Shown here: in pieces, positions 6,817 to 15,000 of the stretch
How positions within the stretch are numbered: the first letter of the stretch is position 1
How the letters are laid out: each line of letters begins with the position of its first letter
Assembly (NCBI GenBank): GCA_012523605.1
Contig: JAAYTY010000131.1
Span: 1 to 20,849 of the forward strand
Source: Candidatus Fermentibacterota bacterium
GTDB taxonomy: Bacteria > Fermentibacterota > Fermentibacteria > Fermentibacterales > Fermentibacteraceae
Direction of reading: 5' to 3'
DNA length: 20,849 nucleotides
Position numbers and translations under genes: made by a program
The notes under the pieces: generated by a model
Seen by the model: the letters and a program-made list of their open reading frames with translations, nothing else
Databases searched by the model: none
Told to the model about the DNA's origin: nothing

Positions 6817-8132
6817 GGCTCGCCGGGGTCACGAGGGATGTCGATCACCCCTCCGGCGGTCCCGAGACCATACCCGCCGCCTATGCGAGGATAAGCAGGG
6901 ATCCCCGGCCTGCCTGCGAGCTCCGCGCCGAGTCGGCCGCCGAACTGGAGAAGGCTCGGAGATCGAACAGGAGGATAGTGTTCGAATACGGGCATTCCTC
7001 GATCGCCGAGCACGCCGTGTTCAACCTCGATGTCACCGGGCTCTCCAGGCTGGGCGCCGAATACCTGCAATCGTTCCGGCTTGCGAGCTTCACCGAGAAG
7101 TCCCAGCGCTACATCAGGCTCGGACAGGACTTCATTGTGCCCGCAGAGGTGTCTGTGGGTTCGCGGAAGCGCTTCGAGGATTCTGTCGGCAGGTTGTTCG
7201 AACTGTACGGGGAGGCGCTCGGCCTGGCCGCCGAATCCGGCCTCGGCGAGGAGAGATGCAGGGAGGACGCGAGGTACGTCCTTCCTCTCTGCACGACCTG
7301 CCAGATGGGAATGACCGCGAATGCCCGGGAGCTGGAGCACATGACGCGAAGGCTCAGGGCGGCGCCCGTCGAAGAGGCGAGGAGGCTGGGGGAGGAGCTG
7401 CTGAAGGCGGTTGCCCCAGCGGCTCCGTCGCTGTTCCGCCATCTCCGGCCCACGGCCATGGACATCGCCGCGATGACGGTTCCCGCATCGGGAGAAGGGA
7501 GCCCCCCTGTCCTGCTGGTCGCGGGAGACGACGATTCCGCCGTAGGAACATACCTGCTGGCCCTGGAGACCGGCTGCCCGCCGCCTGCTTCGGAAAAGGC
7601 CTGGAACGGTCTGGATCAGGCTGAGAAGCGAAGGTTGTTCGCATCCGCGCTCGAGGGGATCGGCCCCCACGACCAGGTTCCCAGACCCTGGGAGCTGGCC
7701 TCCTTCTCGTTTCTCGTAACCCTCTCCGCGTCGGCCTTCGCTCAACTCAAGCGGCACAGGATGGCGACCATCCTGCCGGGACGCTACGAGCCCGGCCTCG
7801 GCCTCTCGATTCCGCCCGGATTCGAATCGGGGAGGCTGCGCGGGATCATGGACGAGGCCGGAGAACTTTCCGAACGAATGGCTGAACTCCTCGAGCCCGC
7901 GGCGAAGGGATATGCCATGCTGAACGCCGCGAGACGGCGGGTGATGGTGCGGATGAACGCAAGGGAGCTCTACCACTTCACGCGGCTGAGGTGCGACATT
8001 CACGCTCAATGGGAGATACGGGCGCTCGCCGGTGGCATGCTGGAGGCGGCGCGTGGCAGGGCTCCGCTGACGATGGCGATGGCCGGAGGCAAGTCCGACT
8101 TCCAGGCTGCTGGAAGTCAGTTTCCGGTCTGA
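6804..8132 (+). CDS. thyX: Tandem-domain ThyX-like flavin-dependent thymidylate synthase
   Basis: A 442-residue protein, about twice a usual ThyX (210-260), made of two ThyX-like halves. ThyX methylates dUMP to dTMP with 5,10-methylene-tetrahydrofolate, FAD and NADPH. Half 1 (1-215) has YGHSSIAEHAVFNLDVTGLSR (62-82), the signature end SFTEKSQRY (95-103), ARYVLP (156-161) and NARELEHM (173-180), but SFR (90-92) where the family has RHR. Half 2 (about 285-415) has RHR (317-319), but the following segment (MATILPGRY) lacks the signature Glu and Ser; it has NARELYHF (385-392) and AQWEIRALA (401-409). The signature RHRxxSxxExSxRY is thus split between halves, suggesting one active site made from both. 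It overlaps GH84 upstream. No canonical thyA or thyX is visible here, so it may be the working enzyme; loss of activity or another flavin role remains possible. Confidence 0.83.
   Translation: MLEVRLAGVTRDVDHPSGGPETIPAAYARISRDPRPACELRAESAAELEKARRSNRRIVFEYGHSSIAEHAVFNLDVTGLSRLGAEYLQSFRLASFTEKSQRYIRLGQDFIVPAEVSVGSRKRFEDSVGRLFELYGEALGLAAESGLGEERCREDARYVLPLCTTCQMGMTANARELEHMTRRLRAAPVEEARRLGEELLKAVAPAAPSLFRHLRPTAMDIAAMTVPASGEGSPPVLLVAGDDDSAVGTYLLALETGCPPPASEKAWNGLDQAEKRRLFASALEGIGPHDQVPRPWELASFSFLVTLSASAFAQLKRHRMATILPGRYEPGLGLSIPPGFESGRLRGIMDEAGELSERMAELLEPAAKGYAMLNAARRRVMVRMNARELYHFTRLRCDIHAQWEIRALAGGMLEAARGRAPLTMAMAGGKSDFQAAGSQFPV
8097..8118. terminator. Perfect hairpin at convergent gene ends (candidate bidirectional terminator)
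   Basis: GACTTCCAG (8097-8105) and CTGGAAGTC (8110-8118) form a perfect 9-bp stem with a four-base GCTG loop. It sits in the last codons of the thyX-like gene and reaches the stop codon of the opposing secreted-protein gene (8119-8117). There is no strong T-run on either side (only TTT a few bases downstream on the plus strand), so classic intrinsic termination is uncertain. It could also protect 3' ends or block read-through. Confidence 0.42.
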
Positions 8133-10948
8133 AGCTCCAGCGTCCGGGGAAAGCCCGAGACCCCGCCGGAGACGGGGGTCAGCCTGAACAGGAGCCTGGC
8201 CGGCTCCGAGCCTGCGTCCAGAACGTAATCCCACTCGATCCGCCCCAGATACGCAGGGCCCGTGATGCCTGTCACGTCGCCGGAGACGGAGGCCGCCCTC
8301 CAGGTTCTCCCGCCGTCGCCGCTCCACGAAGCGGCAAGAGACAGCGGCCGGTTCTCCGGATCGGATAGCTCGAAGCGCACGGTCGCCACCCCCCTGGATG
8401 CATCGTTCTCAGCCAGTGACGCCTGCACCGTGAATGGCAGGGTCCGGTTGTTCAGCGCTATCGGCCCTGCGAGCGGCGAGGAGGCGCTGTCGGAGTCCAC
8501 TGCAACCAGGCGGAGTTCGATCTCCGCCTGCACTCCGCCAGGGAGATCGGCGGAGCTGTTCCACTCGAGCGTTCCCGAGTACTGCGCGGGGCCGAACGGG
8601 CCGTTGGCCAGCACCCCCGATGCGGTGATCCACGATGTATCGCCGGGCATCCTGTACTGGACGAGGACAGTCACTTCGTCCCCCTCCGGATCCGAGATCA
8701 GGAATCTCACCGGCACGAGCCCCTCGAAGACCGAATACCTTCCCGGAGAGAGAATCGACACGGAAGGGGCGGCGTTGTTGTCGAGATGGAAGGGCGCGGA
8801 CGGAACCGGCACCGCCTCCAGGGTTCCCGAGGGATCCAGCGCCCTTACGCGGGCCTGTCTGGTGTCCACCCCCGGAGCGTCCACCGAGGATTCCCAGACG
8901 ACATCGAACTGGCCGGGGACGCCGACGCCACCTTCCGCGGGAGAGATGGTGGCGGGCGACCAGGTTGTCCCTCCGTCGAGAGAGAACTCGTATTCGAACC
9001 CCGGATCTTCCTGGAGGACTTCCGCAGGCCGGACCCACAGTCGGACCCCGCCCGACACCTCCGAGACCGGGGCCACCACCTGTCCGGACTGCGACCGGCC
9101 GGTTGCCACGGAGGTTCCCTGGAGCACGGACCATGGGCCTGGATCCTCGTCGGCGGCCCGCATCCTGAAGAGCAGGCTGTCGGGATCGTCCATGCCGGTG
9201 TCCGACCTGTAGTCCCAGGTCACCGGCGAGCCGTAGAGCCACGGCTCTATGAAGATGGTGCTGCCCTCGAGATGCGCGGTCTGCCAGGAGGCTCCGCCGT
9301 CCCTGCTGAACTGGGCCTGGAGCTGGATCGTGTCGGCCTCGGGGTCGTCAACGGCATACGTTATCGCGAAGACGCCTCCGGGCATCTGACCGGGCGGAGA
9401 GAGGTAGATGACCGGGGGCTCGTTGTTGTCGACGTGGAAGATGGTCGAAATGCCCGCTATCCCGGCTCCGGACCCGCCGAGAGGCGTTACCCTGAGCAAA
9501 CAGTCCGTCTCGTCCGAGCTGCCGATATCTTCCCGCGAATGCCAGATGAGCCTTCCGCCGAGGTCCTCGAAGCTCGATGCCGACTTCCAGGAGTATCCGG
9601 CATCGGTGGAGTAGGCGAGCGATACGCCCGAGGCGGTCCCGCCGACGATTCTGTAGCCTACTTCGACGTCGCCGGTGAACTCGCCAGTGAGATTCTCGAT
9701 CTGGGCGGAGGAAAGGAAGCAGAGACCATAGCTGCCGGTGTTCCTCGAGTCCGAAAGCTGCTGGGGCCACGGCCCCTCTTCCGTGGAGGGGAGTCTCCAG
9801 GCCGCGACCAGGCCGGTCCTTCCGGCTGCTACGAGCTCGATCCTTCCGTCTCCGTCTATGTCGCCGACGGCGGGGGCGTACTGCACCCCCTCTCCGTGCA
9901 TCGCCTCCATGGATTCGATGTACCTGCCTTCCGCATCCCAGGCATGAACCGTACCGTCATCGGCGGCGGCCATCACCGCCACGCCCGTCGAGGCGCAGGC
10001 CATGATGGGACTGGTCGGAAGGGCATCAACTCGGTTCGGCCAACGCCAGGCGCCGGCGAGCGAACCGTCGTGGTCGAACAGATAAACCAGGCTGTCCTCG
10101 CATGCCACGGCAACCGACGGGAGACCGCCGGCCGCGCCTGCGGGCCCGACGGCGAGCCCTCCTCCAACGGCTCTTGCATCGGTCAGGACGGGCCAGCCCC
10201 TGATCTCGAAGCCCCGTGTCCCGAAGGCATGGAGCCTGCGGTCGCGTGTGGCGAAGATGATGTCCGAGAGACCGTCCGAATCAATGTCGGCGCACACCGC
10301 TGGAGTCGCGAACGCGAAGCCGGGGCTGACCGGCCAGCCCGGAAGGGTCCTGCCGGTCATGTCGAGCAGAGTCGCCTGCGCGTTGCCCATCAGGCAGACC
10401 ATGGCTCCAGACTCGCCGCCCCCCATGGACACCTGGGCAGGCTGCCATTCCAGCCGGGCTCCGGGAGATACGGGCCAGCCGGGCATCTCGGCGCCGGTCT
10501 CGTCCAGAAGGTGTATCTTCGAATCGGCTGTACCCACCGCGATCTCCATGGAGCCGTCGAGATCGAGGTCGAGAGCCGTCACTCCCGTTACCGGGTTGAT
10601 CCCCAGGCTGACGGGCCAGCCCGGCTGTTCGGCCCCCGACAGATCCACCAGGTGCGCTCCTCCGGCATCGTCTACGTAGGCGGCGAGGCTTCTGCCGGAC
10701 GAGGACACGAAACCGGCCGGTCTGAAGCTCACGCCCTCCACGGTGGAGACGGGGAATCCCGGAAGAGGCTCTCCGTGTCCGTCGAATCCCGCGAGCCCTC
10801 TGTCACCGAGCGGGAGCAGTATGGACATTCCCCCCGATGTCTCGACCAGGAGCGGGGCGCCTCTGGCGGGGGCGCCTGCCGGAACCTCCCAGAGAGGAGC
10901 GGAGTTGATGGAGCATAGGAGAGAGAGATGAACGAGCGGGAGAAACAA
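8117..10948 (-). CDS. Secreted beta-propeller (VCBS/PQQ-like) and Ig/FN3-like repeat protein
   Basis: A 943-residue exported protein of unknown function. The TTG start at 10948 has AGGAGG 5 bases upstream, and no in-frame ATG lies nearby. Residues 1-17 look like a signal peptide (MFLPLVHLSLLCSINSA), unusual in lacking Lys or Arg. Residues 18-410 form a propeller of repeats ending in GWPV or GFPV (near 64, 110, 157, 204, 251), with calcium-type loops DLDLDGS (127-133), DIDSDGL (221-227) and DIDGDGR (363-369), closing at WPQQLSDSRNTGSYG. The rest is a series of Ig/FN3-like domains, each with a DGGxxW or similar turn and joined by DNNxPP-type linkers. No C-terminal sorting signal or anchor is recognised. 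It overlaps the thyX-like gene tail to tail by 16 bases. A role in adhesion or a surface layer is possible but unproven. Confidence 0.82.
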   Translation of the reverse strand: MFLPLVHLSLLCSINSAPLWEVPAGAPARGAPLLVETSGGMSILLPLGDRGLAGFDGHGEPLPGFPVSTVEGVSFRPAGFVSSSGRSLAAYVDDAGGAHLVDLSGAEQPGWPVSLGINPVTGVTALDLDLDGSMEIAVGTADSKIHLLDETGAEMPGWPVSPGARLEWQPAQVSMGGGESGAMVCLMGNAQATLLDMTGRTLPGWPVSPGFAFATPAVCADIDSDGLSDIIFATRDRRLHAFGTRGFEIRGWPVLTDARAVGGGLAVGPAGAAGGLPSVAVACEDSLVYLFDHDGSLAGAWRWPNRVDALPTSPIMACASTGVAVMAAADDGTVHAWDAEGRYIESMEAMHGEGVQYAPAVGDIDGDGRIELVAAGRTGLVAAWRLPSTEEGPWPQQLSDSRNTGSYGLCFLSSAQIENLTGEFTGDVEVGYRIVGGTASGVSLAYSTDAGYSWKSASSFEDLGGRLIWHSREDIGSSDETDCLLRVTPLGGSGAGIAGISTIFHVDNNEPPVIYLSPPGQMPGGVFAITYAVDDPEADTIQLQAQFSRDGGASWQTAHLEGSTIFIEPWLYGSPVTWDYRSDTGMDDPDSLLFRMRAADEDPGPWSVLQGTSVATGRSQSGQVVAPVSEVSGGVRLWVRPAEVLQEDPGFEYEFSLDGGTTWSPATISPAEGGVGVPGQFDVVWESSVDAPGVDTRQARVRALDPSGTLEAVPVPSAPFHLDNNAAPSVSILSPGRYSVFEGLVPVRFLISDPEGDEVTVLVQYRMPGDTSWITASGVLANGPFGPAQYSGTLEWNSSADLPGGVQAEIELRLVAVDSDSASSPLAGPIALNNRTLPFTVQASLAENDASRGVATVRFELSDPENRPLSLAASWSGDGGRTWRAASVSGDVTGITGPAYLGRIEWDYVLDAGSEPARLLFRLTPVSGGVSGFPRTLELQTGN

Positions 10949-10984
10949 GGCAGCCTCCTGGGAATCAGCCCCTTCATGCCGACT

Positions 10985-11014
10985 AATCTATTGCCTGCAA
11001 CAGCTTCTGGTCAA
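10985..11014 (-). promoter_or_regulatory. Candidate promoter for the secreted repeat protein
   Basis: On the minus strand, TTGACC (11014-11009, 5/6) is followed after 18 bases by TAGATT (10990-10985, 4/6), 36 bases before the TTG start at 10948. It lies in the divergent, AT-richer gap between the two transcription units. Confidence 0.4.
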
Positions 11015-11035
11015 TCAAAAAGCCTCTCTGCATCG

Positions 11036-11066
11036 TTGACCGAAGGTCCCGGCAACCGAATATTAA
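11036..11066 (+). promoter_or_regulatory. Candidate promoter for the envelope-machine operon
   Basis: TTGACC (11036-11041, 5/6 to the -35 consensus) is followed after 19 bases by TATTAA (11061-11066, 4/6 to the -10 consensus), inside the AT-rich run AATATTAAGATACAG. This is about 58 bases before the ATG at 11125. The -35 is identical to, and mirror-placed against, the one serving the minus-strand gene. The spacing is long, so this is a weak call. Confidence 0.33.
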
Positions 11067-11124
11067 GATACAGTGTTGTATGCGGTGTGTCGGACTATCC
11101 GGGCATTCCATGGAGGCTTTTCTC

Positions 11125-12057
11125 ATGAGAAACGCGCCGGCATTAGTTCTGGGAATCTCTTTTGTCGCTTCGGCGGGATCTCTGCCTTTCAGCAGGTCGG
11201 GAGTGCTCGACTCGCCGGATGCGTATATCCTGGCTCATACCGAGATCGAGGCCGGAATAGCCGGCTCTGCCTATACCGTGGCTGATCTCTCTGGCGGCGA
11301 CGACAGCGAGATGATGATCACGGGTCACGTCGATGTAGGCCTCTTCAGGTACTGCCAGCTGGGGGTATCCTATCTCGGCGACGGAGGCGTCGCAGGAACG
11401 GCCAAGTTCGCGGTTCTGAGCGAGGGCATACAGGTCCCCGCATTCGCCATCGGCATAGAGAACATCTCGGGGGAGAAGTACATCGACTGCTTCACAGACG
11501 AGAACGGCGAGATGTACCAGTACCCTCACTCACAGAACTTCTCGGTCTACGGCGTCGTATCGAAGGATATGAGCTATCTTCTCGGGATCCCCGCCACGGT
11601 GAGCCTGGGGATTGGGACAGGCAGGTTCGTCGGTGTCATAAAGAACGGCGCACTGGGGGTCGGCAGCCAGTGGGCCCACGGGCTGTTCGGCTCGGTGGCG
11701 TTCAGAACCAGCGATGCCCTTACGATCCTCTTCGAGCAGTACGGCAGGGATCTGAACCTGGGTGCATCGTACAGGCTCAGCCGGCTCTTCACGGTTCAGA
11801 TGGCCTGGGCGGAGTTCGAGCAGGCGGTCTTCCCCCCCGAGAACCAGGGAGAAACCGACGTCATGCAGAACTCGAAGTTCAGCCTGGCTCTGGAGTCGCG
11901 CTTCGGACCGATCATCGGCGCCAGGCGGATGGAACTCGAGAGGGAGCAGGCCAGGATCGAGAGGGCAAGGCAGCGTCTGGAGGAGCTCGAAGCGCGCAGG
12001 AGGGCGGCCGAAGCCGAGCTACAGCAATTGCGCGACCTCCTCGAAGGGCGTGAATAG
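11125..12057 (+). CDS. Exported barrel-like protein with C-terminal coiled coil (hypothetical)
   Basis: A 310-residue protein I do not recognise by family. The ATG at 11125 has GGAGG 8 bases upstream and starts a signal peptide (MRNAPALVLGISFVASA, cleavage near 17); the frame is open back to 11080 but that extension precedes the ribosome site. Residues about 35-260 are short alternating hydrophobic stretches rich in Gly, Tyr, Phe and Ser with turns between them, as in an outer-membrane beta-barrel. From about 265 the chain becomes a charged Glu/Arg/Ala heptad-like helix (REQARIERARQRLEELEARR), likely a periplasmic coiled coil. It is the first gene of the operon and lies 6 bases before the TPR gene, so it may be the outer-membrane part of the machine encoded downstream, with its helix reaching the TPR protein. 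Confidence 0.72.
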   Translation: MRNAPALVLGISFVASAGSLPFSRSGVLDSPDAYILAHTEIEAGIAGSAYTVADLSGGDDSEMMITGHVDVGLFRYCQLGVSYLGDGGVAGTAKFAVLSEGIQVPAFAIGIENISGEKYIDCFTDENGEMYQYPHSQNFSVYGVVSKDMSYLLGIPATVSLGIGTGRFVGVIKNGALGVGSQWAHGLFGSVAFRTSDALTILFEQYGRDLNLGASYRLSRLFTVQMAWAEFEQAVFPPENQGETDVMQNSKFSLALESRFGPIIGARRMELEREQARIERARQRLEELEARRRAAEAELQQLRDLLEGRE

Positions 12058-12063
12058 TCGGAC

Positions 12064-15000
12064 ATGAGCACTCCGCGGCTTATATCAGCCGTCATTCTAG
12101 CCGCCGTTCTGGCCGGGTTTGCAGCGGCTCAGCCGTCGCCTGAGCCCGACATCGAGACCCTGCTGCGCGAAGCCAGGCAGGAACTGGCTAATCTCGAGGA
12201 CCAGATCGCCAGGGAGGAGAGCCGGCTCCAGCGCCTCGAAACCGAGCTGGTGGATCTACGCAGGGAATACGCCACAGTTTCGAGTGCGGAGAGCGCATTC
12301 CGTCTGGGCGAGGAGCTCTATCTCGCGGGTTCCATCGTATGGGCGAAAGAAGCTTTCGAGGCGGTCGTCACGAACTTTCCGGAGAGCGAGTACCATGACG
12401 ACGCGCTCTTCAGGCTCGAGCTCGTGTACTTCGAGCTTCAGGATTTCGAGAAGGCTCTGGCCTGCTTCGATGAGCTCAATCTCCGCAATCCGGCATTTCC
12501 TCAGATGGACCTCGCCGTGGTTGTCGCCGCGCTCTCATACCACAACATCGGAAGGTTCCCCGAAGCCCGGGCGCTCCTGGCCCGGATCTCCCGATCCAGC
12601 GACTTCTTTGACCTCTCGGGCTACCTCCTTGCGGTGATCTACGTCGAAGAGGGCGACATGGCATCGGCAAAGAGCGCGTTGAACGGCATTCTGGAAGACA
12701 CCAATCCGACCAGGGAGGGGATGAACCTGGCCGACAGGGCCCGTATCGCCCTTGCCCAGATATATGTCGACGAGGGTGACTTCGAGAGCGCTCATGACCT
12801 CTATGACGACATATCCCCGTTCAGTCCCTACTACGACATCGCAATGCTGGGCAAGGTCTGGGTCTTCATGCGGGCGGAGCGCTACCAGGAGGCCTACAAC
12901 CTGGCCGAGCGCGTGGTCGAAGAGGTACCGTCCAGCGAGATGAGGTCCGAGTTCGAACTCGCGATGGCCAACTGCGCCCTGGGCGCCGAGGATCTCGACC
13001 TGGCCGTGATGCGCTACGAAAGGCTTCTGAGGGACTACGGGTCCGGCGACGACTACTACGATTATCTCCTCGAACCTCAGAGCACCAGGGACGAGTACGC
13101 GGCCGAGCGCGAGAGACTCGAGAGGCTGAGGGCGGGCCTCGCGGAGATGAAGGAGGAGGCTTACGCTTCCGGCAACTTCGATCTGGTCGAAATCATCGAG
13201 GAGGAGGAAGCCCGCCTTCGGCAGATGTTCGTGCAGTTGAGCGCCATGGAAACGGCCACTTCGCTTCCGCCGGGCGAAGTGGATACCAGGGAACTCAGCC
13301 GGGAGCTCAACAGGCTCATATCCGACAGCAGGGCCAGCACGGATGCTCTCGCGCTGTCCGTCGAGGAGGTCCAGAGACTCGCCGAAACCCGCGGTTCCGA
13401 GAGCGACAGACGGCAGATCCAGGATCTCCAGACGGAGGTTCAGCGCATCCGGCTCAGTCTGCAGGATCTGGCGTCCAAGTTCGGCAGCGGGATCACCCAG
13501 GAACACGACTGGGTTCAGGAGACGCAGTACGGGATTGCCATCGCGAAGTTCATGGAGAGGGAACTCCAGAGGGATTCTCTGAGCTATCTGGGATATCTCT
13601 ATCAGGAACAGGTCGCAGCGGCTTATGCCGCAGGCGACTCGTCGCTGGCCCGGAACCTCATAGCACAGCGCCAGCGGGAAACTTCCGAACTGCAGAGCAG
13701 GATCAACAACTCGGCCGCGGTCTGTGCCGGGCTCTTCGAGGAGTATCTGTCCAACTTTCCCGAGAGCAGGTTCTCGGCGGACGTCCTCATAAGGCTCGCG
13801 CAGCTATACTACGATATCGACAACTCGGCGTATCTCGACCGGATCGCCGGCACATCCGGCGATTCGCTGGGTTACGTATTCGAGAACTACTCGCGGTCCA
13901 TAGACCTCTACCAGAGGGTTCTCAGGTCATATCCGGGAAGCGGGGTCGAGGATGTCGCCCTGTACTCCCTGGGATACTGCCTGGACAAGATGGGGGATCC
14001 CCGGGGAGCGGTTAACTCCTACAGGAGGCTGCTGGAGGAACATCCGAACAGCCCTCTTGCCCCCGAGACCTATATAAGGGCCGGAGACTTCTACTTCGAT
14101 GGATTCCAGTTCGACAGCGCCAAGGTCTACTATCTCGGCATCCTCGACCATCCTTCCGCCGATCCCGACCTGTTCCAGCTCGGCATCTACAAGCTGGGAT
14201 GGACTCACTACCTGCTGAACGACTATCTGCGTTCCGCTGCGACTTTCGCCTATCTCATCGAAGACAGCGATCTGATGGACTCTCTGCACATCCCGAGACG
14301 CGGCGGTCAGATGGTGAACGAGTCCATCGAGTACATCGCGCACGATTTCATGGAGCAGGGCTCCAGGCCTCCGGTTTCGCTGGCCACTGCGTTCCTCGAC
14401 AGGTTCGGCAGGGACAGCGTCACCTTCCAGGTCCTGGATCAGATGGGGGGATTCTACGAGGAGCAGGGCTACTGGAACGAGGCGATAAACGCCTATGAAG
14501 CCCTCCTCCAGCGGTTTCCGGACACTCCCAGGGCTCCCTTCCTGCAGGCGAGCATAGCCGCATGCTATGACGGGATGGGCGATCCTCTCACCGCCACGCA
14601 GGCGCGCGAGGAGCTTGTAGAGAACTACGGCCCGGCAAGCGCCTGGGCAGCCTCGTCGGGAGCGCCCATGGGAGCGGTGGATTCCCTGCGCCAGTCCTCT
14701 CTGGAACAGGCGATCGTGTACTACCACACCCAGGCGGTCGCGAGCAGGGAGGACCCTGTCCTGAGCAGGCAGAGCTACCAGTCGCTCGCGACCCGGATCG
14801 AGACTTTCCTGCACGACTACCCGGACAGCAGACAGGGTTATGACTTCAGGTTCTTCCTGGGCGACGCCTACTATGCGCTGGGGAGGTTCATGGATGCAGG
14901 CGACGCCTATCTCGCCGTGGCGAGAGACAGCACGTCGGGCCAGCGCCAGCAGGATGCCTGCATCAACGCATGCGGATCCTACTTCACGGCCTACACCGAA

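Noticed and set aside
8786..10918. A 710-codon open frame on the plus strand opposite the secreted repeat protein
   Set aside because: The protein is low-complexity Gly/Arg/His-rich with no domain pattern, while the minus strand shows regular propeller and Ig-like repeats and a strong ribosome site.
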